A stretch of DNA of 64,000 bases from assembly GCF_013266735.1 (NCBI RefSeq), contig NZ_JABSNU010000014.1, positions 62,001 through 126,000 on the forward strand. The letters are read 5' to 3'. This document shows, piece by piece, positions 16,389-24,419 of this stretch. This stretch comes from Pedobacter foliorum. GTDB taxonomy: Bacteria > Bacteroidota > Bacteroidia > Sphingobacteriales > Sphingobacteriaceae. The notes below the pieces were generated by a model. It was not told the DNA's origin. It was given only the letters and a program-made list of their open reading frames with translations, and did no database searches. Each line of letters opens with the position of its first letter. The first letter of the stretch is position 1. The translations under genes were made by a program, and so were the position numbers.

Positions 16389-18696
16389 AGGATAGTGTTT
16401 TTAAAATAGGTTTTCTAATGGTACGGCGCTCAGATTTTTCAGCTTTAAACAATCTAAATAGGAATATTTCGGCAATATTATCAGTTATATTGAATAATTC
16501 CTTGAATTTTTGGTGTAATTGTAAAATATGACGATTGTTTGCTAAAGAAAGATCATTTTCCTTTTGGAAATTTTGTTTATAAAAGAATATTATTGGCACG
16601 TTTACCGGATGAACCTGATAACCAAGATCTGCTGCAGCAAGCCAAAGCTTTTCGGCAGCCATTCCACCTTTTAGGTAATTCATTGAAGAAGCTTCCGGTA
16701 AAGTTATCAGTCCGATGGAGTTTGCTGACAGGAATTGTCTTACTGACATTTTTTTGAATGCAGAACCTCCATTTATTTTATTTAAAAATGTTACCGCACG
16801 TTCATCCTTTATCAATCTTAAACCTATCTGATCATTGTTGCTCAGGTCTAAGGTGTTAATGCCGATTCCATCAGCGCTGTTTTCTATTTCTTCTTGTGTC
16901 CACCTCATTTCTTTAGAAATGAAATCCTGATGTGCTTCCGGAGTAAATATCCTTAGTAAATCTGTACTCCCCGAAATTTCGCCTAACGTTTTTTTCTGTT
17001 CATCATCAGAAAGCCATTGTAAGCTTACGCCTTCTATGGTCTCCGTTAGTTGTTGCAGATGTAGCAGGTCTTCTTGATTGACATCAGTAGGTATTCCGTT
17101 CTTTCTGTTGGTGTGTCGAGAACTAATCTGACTTGCAAGTTTTTTATTCTGCTCTGTTGCAATATGTCCGGTTTTAAACCTGAATAATGCAATATGATTA
17201 GGAAGATACTCAGGAGTAAATTTCCATTCAACATCCAGATTGTTTATTGATGCTTCAAGCAAAAGATTTTCTATTGCTGCACCTAAAGATATGTATGATG
17301 AAATGTAATCAGGATCGAGATATGCTCCTGCTACACTTTTATCCATAAACAGATGAAGCGTACTGTTTAGATAATGCCAGTTCCATGGTTGGTTGTTTCC
17401 TCCGGATGGAGCTTTATTAGCACTCTTTACTAGATTTTCTATAACATCTGCGGCTATACTTTCTCCTTCGGAACCATTGAGATTATTACTTTGAATATAA
17501 GTCTCAATTTCTGAAACACTCCATTTTGGTTCTATAATTTTATCGGACTTTTCTGTATCTTCTTTTTTATCTGCAATTAGCTCATCTATATCAATAAAGA
17601 ACCTTCCCGATACTTTTAAATCTCCGAGCATTATCCTTCTTGAAATATCAGCTGTGATACCACCACCATAAGTAACTGCACTGGCAAGCTGTGGCCACGT
17701 GCTAATGGTTGTCATAATTTCTATAGCGGAGGCTTTCATTCTTGGCGATAGCGTTTCAATACCTGTTACCGGAGCAATGTAAGGTATTCTCTCATCCATA
17801 GTTTTAAGCGATTTATATACGCTCATATCCATATGCTCAACAAAGCCATGAAGTACAGGTCTTTCAGGCTCTAAATCAAAACGTTCGATATCAATAGTAC
17901 ACCTATCGCTACCTTCCATTAAAACAGGAATTCCTAATTCTTTGGCCTTTTTTCTTGCACTTATTTTAATGTCGAAACTATCGCATTCGTCTATCAGTAA
18001 ATCCAGTTGGCCATTTTCGGATAGGAAACGATCTATGTTGGATTCTGTAATTCCATCATCAAAACAAACAACTTTTAAATAAGGATCTAATTCTGCAATC
18101 TCTCTGGCAACAATAACTGTTTTCTTTAGATCAACATTTTGGATTCCTGAACGGATGCGATTCAGATTTGTTAAATCAAGAACGTCAAAATCGGCAATTC
18201 TCAATTCGCCACAACCTCTTTCAATAGCAAGAGTTAGTGAAACTGATTGGCCAACGGAAAGTCCGATTACGCCAATTTTCTTTTGGCCAAGCAAATCTTG
18301 TTCTTCCTGGGTAATTTTATGTTTGTTTCTATTAGTTCTTACCAGAATGTATTCTTCTTCATCTAATATGTGCACTAATTTTTCAAGCCAAGGGTAATAT
18401 GCCCATACTCCGTACCTAAATATATCTTGATCTTGTAAGTGTTTCTGTATAGCCTCGTTAAGTGTATTTTCGTTGTACATAACAGAGGGGCTCAATCCTT
18501 TTACCAAGTCCTTAAGCTGATTATTGATCGTGTCAAAAATCTGAATGTAAGGTTTCTCTTTAAGTAAATTGTTTAATTTAACTTCCTCTTCTGGATTGTT
18601 TATTCTGTAGAATACCGGTTTATAAGTGTCTTTGTGTTGCTGACTTCTCGAGATAGAATCTTTTATAAACTTACTTGTTTCGTTATTTAAGTGCAT
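16375..18696 (-). CDS. ThiF/E1-like adenylyltransferase fused to a nitroreductase domain (Rv1355c/MoeY-type)
   Basis: This 773-residue protein has two enzyme domains. Residues about 120-345 are an E1/ThiF/MoeB fold: a Rossmann loop IGVIGLSVGQS (141-151), the ATP-binding block DFDVLDLTNLNR (169-180) with its Asp, Asn and Arg, and DECDSFD (236-242). The paired CxxC zinc motifs of MoeB/ThiF are not evident. Residues about 415-750 resemble an FMN nitroreductase, with ANKAPSGGNNQPWNWH (426-441) at the flavin-binding position. This fusion matches the family named after M. tuberculosis Rv1355c (MoeY), whose reaction is not established. A separate E1-like protein and a flavin dehydrogenase also work together in thiazole/oxazole peptide biosynthesis. 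First gene of the five-gene operon. Confidence 0.8.
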   Translation of the reverse strand: MHLNNETSKFIKDSISRSQQHKDTYKPVFYRINNPEEEVKLNNLLKEKPYIQIFDTINNQLKDLVKGLSPSVMYNENTLNEAIQKHLQDQDIFRYGVWAYYPWLEKLVHILDEEEYILVRTNRNKHKITQEEQDLLGQKKIGVIGLSVGQSVSLTLAIERGCGELRIADFDVLDLTNLNRIRSGIQNVDLKKTVIVAREIAELDPYLKVVCFDDGITESNIDRFLSENGQLDLLIDECDSFDIKISARKKAKELGIPVLMEGSDRCTIDIERFDLEPERPVLHGFVEHMDMSVYKSLKTMDERIPYIAPVTGIETLSPRMKASAIEIMTTISTWPQLASAVTYGGGITADISRRIMLGDLKVSGRFFIDIDELIADKKEDTEKSDKIIEPKWSVSEIETYIQSNNLNGSEGESIAADVIENLVKSANKAPSGGNNQPWNWHYLNSTLHLFMDKSVAGAYLDPDYISSYISLGAAIENLLLEASINNLDVEWKFTPEYLPNHIALFRFKTGHIATEQNKKLASQISSRHTNRKNGIPTDVNQEDLLHLQQLTETIEGVSLQWLSDDEQKKTLGEISGSTDLLRIFTPEAHQDFISKEMRWTQEEIENSADGIGINTLDLSNNDQIGLRLIKDERAVTFLNKINGGSAFKKMSVRQFLSANSIGLITLPEASSMNYLKGGMAAEKLWLAAADLGYQVHPVNVPIIFFYKQNFQKENDLSLANNRHILQLHQKFKELFNITDNIAEIFLFRLFKAEKSERRTIRKPILKTLSFGNE

Positions 18697-18909
18697 TTTT
18701 TTGGAAATATCAAATTATTGTTTCCTTTTGGGAGTTAAATTTAGCCCTCACTAAATTTCTACTAAAAATATGCTTTTCAGCCTTATAATGAAAGCGTATT
18801 ATTTTTTTTTATTTTATTGTGAAGAATTTAATGTTGAAATAATTTTTTCACTCTAATAGTTCATTGGAATTTATAAAAGCAATATATTTATCAAAAAAAA
18901 ATAAATAGG
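18697..18909. promoter_or_regulatory. Divergent promoter region between the ThiF-nitroreductase operon and the receiver gene
   Basis: This 213 bp AT-rich gap separates two divergent start codons and must hold both promoters. I could not assign -33/-7 boxes with confidence. The receiver gene is preceded by the A-rich stretch typical of Bacteroidota leaders. Confidence 0.45.
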
Positions 18910-19377
18910 ATGACTTCAGATGTAATGATTAACGTTTTGTATGTAGATGATGAGGTTCATAATCTGAACTCTTTTAAGGCGGGATTTAGGAGATTATTTA
19001 ACGTTTTTACAGCTGAATCTGCTGCAGAGGGCAGAAAAGTGCTCGAAACTGAAAATATTCACGTTATTATTACGGATCAAAGAATGCCTGTAATGACAGG
19101 TATTGAATTTTTGGAATCTATAATTCCTGATTTTCCTGATCCGATAAGAATACTCTTAACAGGATACGCTGATATTAATGCTGTTATCGATGCAATAAAT
19201 AAAGGACAGGTTTACAAATACATTCAAAAACCATGGATGGATGAGGATTTGAGGATCAATATTGATAAAGCCTTTGAAATATACTCTCTAAGAAAAGAAA
19301 ACAGAGAACTTACTGAACAACTTTTGTTGGCCAACAAACAATTAGAGTTTTTACTAAGACAGAACCTATTGTCGTAA
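18910..19377 (+). CDS. Receiver-domain response regulator with C-terminal coiled coil
   Basis: The protein has 155 residues. The receiver domain has VLYVDDEVHN, the phosphoacceptor in VIITDQRMPVMTG, LLTGYAD and YIQKPWMDED, followed by a helical tail (about 125-155; NRELTEQLLLANKQLEF). There is no output domain. By eye it is about half identical to the receiver of the hybrid kinase at 12460-13539, including the FKAGFRR, SAAEG and PDPIRILLTGY blocks. The two genes frame the minus-strand operon on either side, pointing to a duplication within one signalling circuit. It is divergent from the ThiF-nitroreductase gene and its stop lies 8 bp from that of rpoN. Confidence 0.88.
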   Translation: MTSDVMINVLYVDDEVHNLNSFKAGFRRLFNVFTAESAAEGRKVLETENIHVIITDQRMPVMTGIEFLESIIPDFPDPIRILLTGYADINAVIDAINKGQVYKYIQKPWMDEDLRINIDKAFEIYSLRKENRELTEQLLLANKQLEFLLRQNLLS

Positions 19378-19385
19378 GTGAAAAA

Positions 19386-20858
19386 CTAAAGTTCTTTTCT
19401 AAGACGGGCAACCGGAATATTCATCTGCTCTCTATACTTCGCAACAGTTCTGCGAGCAATGTTATATCCTCTATCTTTAAGTATTTCGGTTAGCTTTTCG
19501 TCAGCAAGAGGTTTGCGCTTATCCTCATTGCCTATGCAGTCTTCAAGTATTTTTTTAACCTCTTTGTTAGAAACCTCTTCTCCACTTTCTGTTTGGATAG
19601 CTTCGGAGAAGAACGATTTTAATAGAAAAGTGCCAAATTCTGTTTGCACATATTTTGAATTGGCAACTCTCGAAACCGTAGAAATATCCATGTCTATTTT
19701 ATCGGCAATGTCTTTTAAGATCATTGGACGCATTTTGCGCTCATCGCCGGTAAGTAAATATTCATATTGATATTGCATGATTGCATTCATGGTTTTAAGC
19801 AAGGTTTGTTGCCTTTGTTTGATTGCATCGATAAACCATTTTGCTGAGTCCAGTTTTTGTTTTACAAACTGAACTGCTTCTTTCATTTTTTTGTCTTTTT
19901 GAGATGCCTTATCATAGTGATCAAACATATCAATGTAAGAACGGCTTACTCTTAATTCTGGTGCATTTTTTGAATTAAGCGTAAGTATCAATACCCCATC
20001 ATTGTTTGAAACATGAAAATCAGGTATGACTTGTAATTGTTTAGTTGTTATCTGATTAGAATCTCCCGGTTTAGGGTTAAGCCTTAATATTTCCGCAATT
20101 ATTTCTTTAAGATCCTCACTACTTAAACCTAGAGATTTTTCTAGTTTATCGTAATGCTTTTTTGTAAACTCATCAAGATAATTCTCAACAATTTCTATGG
20201 CTTTTAGGATGATTGGATTATTAGGATCTTTACGCTTTAACTGAAGTGTTAAACATTCTTGCAAATCGCGAGCAGCAATACCAGGAGGGTCAAATGCCTG
20301 AATAACTTTAAGCATTTCCAGAACATCTTCTTCTTCAACCATTACATTTTGTGAAAATGCAAGATCATCAATCATTGAGGTAATGGGGCGTCGCAAATAA
20401 CCGTCATCATCGAGACTTCCTATAATTTGTTTACCAATAATAAAATCCTGATCAGATAGGGGAACAAGATCTAATTGTTCTTGTAGGCTTTCAAAAAAGG
20501 TACTTTCAATGGCAATAGGGGTTTCTTTTTTCTCATCATCGTCATCATTGTTGTTGTACGAAGTGCTATAATCATTTACATTATCATCCTGTAGATAATC
20601 ATCTACATTAAATTCATCAACACTTTCTTCTTTTGGTCCGCCATCAAAATCGTCTGGCGCATCGTTTAAATCATCATATTCACTTTTAGGCTCTTCTGCA
20701 ATCATCAAGCTTGGGTCTTCCAGAGCCGGATTTTCTTCCAGTTCTTCCTTAATCCTAGTATCTAAAGCAACAGTGGGAACCTGCAGCAATTTTATAAATT
20801 GAATTTGCTGAGGTGATAATTTTTGAAGGAGTTTTTGTTGTAAATGTTGTTTAAGCAT
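19386..20858 (-). CDS. rpoN: RNA polymerase sigma-54 factor RpoN
   Basis: This 490-residue protein has the three RpoN regions. Region I is a Gln/Leu-rich activator-interaction segment (KLSPQQIQFIKLLQVP). Region II is very acidic (about residues 50-115, many Asp). The core-binding domain carries LDDDGYLRRP and FDPPGIAARDLQECL. The helix-turn-helix precedes the C-terminal RpoN box ARRTVAKYRE near residue 470. It directs RNA polymerase to -24/-12 promoters and needs an AAA+ activator, none of which is encoded in the window. It converges with the receiver gene at 18910-19377. The ATG start gives a full-length protein. Confidence 0.97.
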   Translation of the reverse strand: MLKQHLQQKLLQKLSPQQIQFIKLLQVPTVALDTRIKEELEENPALEDPSLMIAEEPKSEYDDLNDAPDDFDGGPKEESVDEFNVDDYLQDDNVNDYSTSYNNNDDDDEKKETPIAIESTFFESLQEQLDLVPLSDQDFIIGKQIIGSLDDDGYLRRPITSMIDDLAFSQNVMVEEEDVLEMLKVIQAFDPPGIAARDLQECLTLQLKRKDPNNPIILKAIEIVENYLDEFTKKHYDKLEKSLGLSSEDLKEIIAEILRLNPKPGDSNQITTKQLQVIPDFHVSNNDGVLILTLNSKNAPELRVSRSYIDMFDHYDKASQKDKKMKEAVQFVKQKLDSAKWFIDAIKQRQQTLLKTMNAIMQYQYEYLLTGDERKMRPMILKDIADKIDMDISTVSRVANSKYVQTEFGTFLLKSFFSEAIQTESGEEVSNKEVKKILEDCIGNEDKRKPLADEKLTEILKDRGYNIARRTVAKYREQMNIPVARLRKEL

Positions 20859-21235
20859 AGAGTAAGTGGATAGGTAATTTTATATACCTGTTTCAAAAAT
20901 ACGCATTTCGTTCATATTATAGCAATTGCCACAATTTTATTATAGAAAATAGCTGATAAACAGCGCGAAATGTATTGGTCGTTTTTAGCGAAATATTTCT
21001 TCTGCTTTACAAGAATTGATTTTTGAGAATTATAACTTCAAATGGATGCTATATGGAATCTGAAGAATATCGGATTGAATTATGCATTTAAAAGGAGTTT
21101 TGTAGGACTTTTAGTCCTATAAGAGTCCTACGAAAGTCCTACGAAAGTCCTACAACAGTCCTACGAAGGGCGGAGATGTTATAGGGAACGAGCGCGTTTG
21201 AAATGAGTCCAGGTCAGTCTTATGTGAACATTAAT
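20859..21235. other. Intergenic region with tandem 11-bp repeat
   Basis: This 377 bp stretch lies between the rpoN start and the lrp stop. It holds the rpoN promoter region and the tandem repeat at 21104-21167. No coding frame or RNA gene was recognised. Confidence 0.6.
21104..21167. repeat. Hairpin plus five tandem copies of AGTCCTACGAA
   Basis: Five 11-bp units start at 21113, 21124, 21135, 21146 and 21157. Units 2, 3 and 5 are identical (AGTCCTACGAA); units 1 and 4 differ at a few bases. The first unit also pairs with AGGACT at 21104-21109 across a TTT loop. The units touch each other without spacers, so this is a minisatellite-like repeat and not CRISPR. Confidence 0.8.
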
Positions 21236-21709
21236 TTAAGAAAGTTTATAAGCTGTTACATGTTTATGCTCTGCTATTACAATAAAAGAGCGGACACCCC
21301 CGAGGTGTGGTATGAGCCCTAGTTTAGTGTTCAAAAAATGATAATAGGCGGCAGAGCCTGTTGTAACAACTTTGAGGTGGAAATCAAAATCTCCGGCAGT
21401 ATGGTAACATTCCATTACCTCATCGAAATTGGAGACTGCCCTATGAAAATTATTTAATGCCTCTGCAGAATGATCATTTAGCCGTACGTGGGTATAAACA
21501 ACCAATACCTGTTGCAACTTTTTTGAATCGAGTAACACTATCGACGATTTTATAATGCCTCTACTTCTTAAAGACTTTATTCTTTCGTGCGTTGTTGATT
21601 CCGATCTGTATACTTTATTAGCAATTTGCTTTACTGGCATCTCTGCATTTTCTTGCAAAAGCTTTAAAATCTCAATATCTATTGAGTCTAATTCTGGTAA
21701 TTTAAACAT
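21236..21709 (-). CDS. Lrp/AsnC-family transcriptional regulator
   Basis: The protein has 157 residues. The N-terminal helix-turn-helix (ELDSIDIEILKLLQENAEMP, then RSESTTHERIKSLRSRGIIK) is followed by the RAM/AsnC effector domain with VMECYHTAGDFDFHLKVV. It would be a dimeric or octameric regulator of amino-acid-related genes with an amino acid as effector. Length and order are standard. It stands alone, with long spacers on both sides, so its targets cannot be inferred. A paralogue lies at 38135-38605. Confidence 0.92.
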   Translation of the reverse strand: MFKLPELDSIDIEILKLLQENAEMPVKQIANKVYRSESTTHERIKSLRSRGIIKSSIVLLDSKKLQQVLVVYTHVRLNDHSAEALNNFHRAVSNFDEVMECYHTAGDFDFHLKVVTTGSAAYYHFLNTKLGLIPHLGGVRSFIVIAEHKHVTAYKLS

Positions 21710-21975
21710 AATTCACTTTTAACAATTTAATTGTTTTAGCTCCCCTCCCAGAATTAGGTACTACAAATATATAATAATATTCGATAAATGGTATAAATGT
21801 GAAAATTACTAATGTAATAGTGTGAATGGTGTTAGCGTGCAAATAAGATTTTGCGTATTGGTGTTTAATGGATGCTTAGGCAAATTAAAAATGGGGAAGC
21901 ATATCCCTCGTCGTGATATTTACTGAAGTTAAAGGGTGTGGTTGATAGGTGATTCTATAAATAACAACTTTGTGC

Positions 21976-22078
21976 CAAGTTCAAGCGGACTCATGGTTAA
22001 TGTCTGTCATAGGGATTCCGATAACAGGTTAAATTTAGGTTAAAAGTGGTTATGTCTGGATGGGCGGCCACTTTTTTT
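21976..22078 (+). ncRNA. Candidate small RNA of about 100 nt
   Basis: GTTG at 21941-21944 and CAACTTTG at 21965-21972 are 20 bp apart, close to the Bacteroidetes promoter layout. About 100 bp downstream is a terminator hairpin with a T-run. The stretch between has no start codon followed by a useful frame. It does not resemble 4.5S RNA, tmRNA or tRNA. The ends are estimates. Confidence 0.3.
22042..22078 (+). terminator. Rho-independent terminator-like hairpin upstream of mscL
   Basis: AAAAGTGG (22042-22049) pairs with CCACTTTT (22068-22075) around an 18-base loop and is followed by more T. It points toward mscL but lies before the mscL promoter, so it would end a separate upstream transcript. 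Confidence 0.5.
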
Positions 22079-22099
22079 TAATTTCTCTAAACACAATTC

Positions 22100-22130
22100 T
22101 TTGATATGAATGTTTAATTTTCTAATTTTA
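22100..22130 (+). promoter_or_regulatory. Putative mscL promoter
   Basis: TTTG at 22100-22103 and TAATTTTA at 22123-22130 are separated by 19 bp, close to the Bacteroidetes -33/-7 pattern. The mscL ATG follows at 22153. Confidence 0.4.
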
Positions 22131-22152
22131 GTTAAAACATAACTAAACTATT

Positions 22153-22581
22153 ATGGGATTTGTAAAAGAATTTAAAGAGTTCGCTATCAAAGGCAGCGTA
22201 ATGGATCTTGCTGTCGGTGTAATTATCGGTGGTGCTTTTGGAAAGATCATTGACAGTGTTGTTAAAGATTTAATTATGCCTTTAATATCTGCTGTGATTG
22301 GATCAGTTGATTTTAGCAACATGTATGTGGTGTTAAAAGGCGAAGTCACGGCTAATCTGGCATTAGAAGATGCTAGGAAAGTACCTCATGCAGTTATTTT
22401 TGCCTATGGTAATTTTATAACAGTTGCCATCAATTTCTTTCTACTTGCTTTAGCTGTTTTCATGCTTGTAAAGGGTATTAATGCTATGAAGCGTAAACAA
22501 GAAGAAGCTGTTGCGGCACCTGCCGGACCTTCAAATGAAGAGGTTCTACTTAGTGAAATTAGAGATTTACTTAAAAAGTAA
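22153..22581 (+). CDS. mscL: Large-conductance mechanosensitive channel MscL
   Basis: This 142-residue protein is the membrane channel that opens at high tension to release solutes after osmotic downshock. It has the family start (MGFVKEFKEFAIKGSVMDLA), the pore helix VGVIIGGAFGKIIDSVVKDLIMP in TM1, and a second helix (NFITVAINFFLLALAVFML) followed by a charged cytoplasmic tail helix (EEVLLSEIRDLLKK). Length matches the family (about 130-150). It is transcribed alone. It converges with the ChaN-like gene, with one base between the two stop codons. Confidence 0.97.
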   Translation: MGFVKEFKEFAIKGSVMDLAVGVIIGGAFGKIIDSVVKDLIMPLISAVIGSVDFSNMYVVLKGEVTANLALEDARKVPHAVIFAYGNFITVAINFFLLALAVFMLVKGINAMKRKQEEAVAAPAGPSNEEVLLSEIRDLLKK

Positions 22582-22582
22582 A

Positions 22583-23449
22583 TTAAAAGGTTTTTTTGAC
22601 ACCTGGGTCGGTTATAATAATATAATCACCCAGGTGTTTGTATTTTTGCCAGTCTGGAGCATCAAAATCTGTCGATGGAAAGCATGATAGATTAGATATA
22701 TTGAGCTTCTTTAACGAGTTTGTTAATTTTGCCAGAGTGCCTAATTTCTCATCACTATGAAAACGGCCGTTAAGCTGTAATATTTTTGTATTCTTGTTCT
22801 TTTTTAGATACTTAACTATAGACCAAGACATCGCTGCATCCCAAAAGTTTTGTGTTTGATATATTTTCATCCCACCCATGTTATGACTTCCCAATTCTTT
22901 AATGAACTTATCATAATATCTTCCGGTTGCAGTATCAATAGGTAACGGTGGCAGGAAAGATTTTGATTCTTTAGGTAAGGTATTTAAGGCATCTAAACCT
23001 GCTTTGCTAACCATGTTGCTATATCTGGCTGCGCCATTGGCTCCAATCACATTTATTTTATTGGTTTTGGCATATTCAATCAGGGGTCTGTAGTCTTTAT
23101 AATTGTTCCATGCTCTAGCTTCTTTTGTAAAGTTTTTCTCAGAGATGTAGCCATCCAAATATTCATTTATTACTGGTTGCACGTCAGTATGGAACATTTC
23201 CATTGAAAGGGCTAATTTTGGATAAGCATTGTGCATTTGTTTAAAAATCTCCATTTCCAATACATGCCCAACAGAATCATTGTGTTCTTCACCAAAAAAT
23301 AATACATCTGTTTTATCCAAGTCTTTAATCAGCTCATCAATAGATATGGTTTTTTCGTTTTTAACATCATATATTTTATACTGCGGTGAAGTTTGAGCAA
23401 TGGCTAAAAAGGGTAGGCAAATGCAAAAAATAGGAAGAAGAAGTTTCAT
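22583..23449 (-). CDS. ChaN-like/Tiki-fold (DUF399) exported protein
   Basis: The protein has 288 residues from the ATG at 23449; the frame extends two codons to a TTG that is less likely. A signal peptide (PIFCICLPFLAIAQ) indicates export. It matches the ChaN/DUF399 group of the erythromycin-esterase/TraB/Tiki clan: FFGEEHNDSVGH near residue 50 is the clan's G-E-x-H motif, and LQLNGRFHSD carries the second His region. ChaN of Campylobacter binds haem as a surface lipoprotein. No lipobox is obvious here. A 10-bp inverted repeat (22599-22608 and 22628-22637) lies in its last codons. The function here is unknown. Confidence 0.75.
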   Translation of the reverse strand: MKLLLPIFCICLPFLAIAQTSPQYKIYDVKNEKTISIDELIKDLDKTDVLFFGEEHNDSVGHVLEMEIFKQMHNAYPKLALSMEMFHTDVQPVINEYLDGYISEKNFTKEARAWNNYKDYRPLIEYAKTNKINVIGANGAARYSNMVSKAGLDALNTLPKESKSFLPPLPIDTATGRYYDKFIKELGSHNMGGMKIYQTQNFWDAAMSWSIVKYLKKNKNTKILQLNGRFHSDEKLGTLAKLTNSLKKLNISNLSCFPSTDFDAPDWQKYKHLGDYIIITDPGVKKTF

Positions 23450-23634
23450 GCTCAAAAGTAAGAGATATTTTCACCGATTAAAAATGCACGTTTACCGAGC
23501 TTTAGCATGGTTATAAATTTATAGTATTGGCCAATGGTTTGGTTCTATATACATTTGACGTAGTTAATAAAATATAAATTAAAGCAGAGCACTACAGTTC
23601 AATGAATTTTATTGAATTGATAAATTAAGAAGCA

Positions 23635-24408
23635 ATGGAAAAATTTACAAACAACAACAGTTCTAGCAGGTTATGGAGTGGGTTGATTATACTGGGGGTT
23701 GGTCTGGTGTTCTTTTTAAAGAATTTCGGGATAGATATACCACAATGGGTTATTAGCTGGCACACATTGTTGATTGTGATTGGTTTGCTGGTTGGTTATA
23801 AAAGGAATTTTGATGGTGGCGGATGGTTGATTATGGTACTGGTAGGTGGTTTTTTTACCCTTGAAGATATTGCAGAGTTTGACATGTCTAAATACTATTT
23901 CGCTATTGCATTTATTATTCTTGGCTTGTTCATGATTTTTAAGCCCAAAAGAAAAGAACTGGATAGAGAGCGATGGAAAAAGAGATGGCAGAAAAAACAT
24001 GCTGACTATGGCAACTTTAATGAGCCGGTAAATACTGATGGACCTAAAGAATATACTGATATTGATAAAGATGATATTCTCGATTCTGTGAATGTTTTTG
24101 GAGGTAGTCATCAAAATGTGTATTCAAAGAACTTTAAAGGTGGAGATGTAATCGCAATTTTTGGTGGTTCAGATATCAACTTAACTCAAGCTGATTTTGA
24201 GGGTACGATCATTCTTGATGTGGTTGCGATATTTGGAGGATTAAAGATTGTAATTCCACCAAGCTGGGAAGTGAAATCAGAAGTTACTGCCATATTCGGT
24301 GGTATGGATGATAAGAGAGCTATGGGCCAGGTAATAGATGGACCAAGGAAAATAATAATTATTAAGGGGGTGGCATTATTTGGCGGGGTGGATATTAGAA
24401 ACTTTTAA
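23635..24408 (+). CDS. LiaF-like membrane protein (DUF5668 plus C-terminal LiaF-type domain)
   Basis: The protein has 257 residues. The N-terminal part has about four short membrane helices (LWSGLIILGVGLVFFLKNFG, WHTLLIVIGLLVGY and onward). A charged linker follows (KELDRERWKKRWQKKH). The C-terminal part is a beta-helix-like domain with the recurring block VFGGS/IFGGS/IFGGL/IFGGM/LFGGV. This architecture resembles LiaF, an inhibitor of an envelope-stress kinase in Firmicutes. Here it is followed by a DUF4288 gene (11 bp), a LytS-type kinase and a LytTR regulator on the same strand, so it may modulate that pair. The functional link is inferred from gene order. Confidence 0.75.
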   Translation: MEKFTNNNSSSRLWSGLIILGVGLVFFLKNFGIDIPQWVISWHTLLIVIGLLVGYKRNFDGGGWLIMVLVGGFFTLEDIAEFDMSKYYFAIAFIILGLFMIFKPKRKELDRERWKKRWQKKHADYGNFNEPVNTDGPKEYTDIDKDDILDSVNVFGGSHQNVYSKNFKGGDVIAIFGGSDINLTQADFEGTIILDVVAIFGGLKIVIPPSWEVKSEVTAIFGGMDDKRAMGQVIDGPRKIIIIKGVALFGGVDIRNF

Positions 24409-24419
24409 AACCCTACATT

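Larger units (their letters stand above)
21710..22152. other. 443 bp intergenic region with possible small RNA and mscL promoter
   Basis: The region separates the divergently oriented lrp and mscL genes. It contains promoter-like boxes at 21941-21972, a hairpin with T-tract at 22042-22078 and a separate promoter-like pair at 22100-22130 for mscL. No convincing open frame is present. Confidence 0.55.

Noticed and set aside
21104..21167. Possible CRISPR array
   Set aside because: Units are only 11 bp and touch each other without spacers; no cas genes are present.
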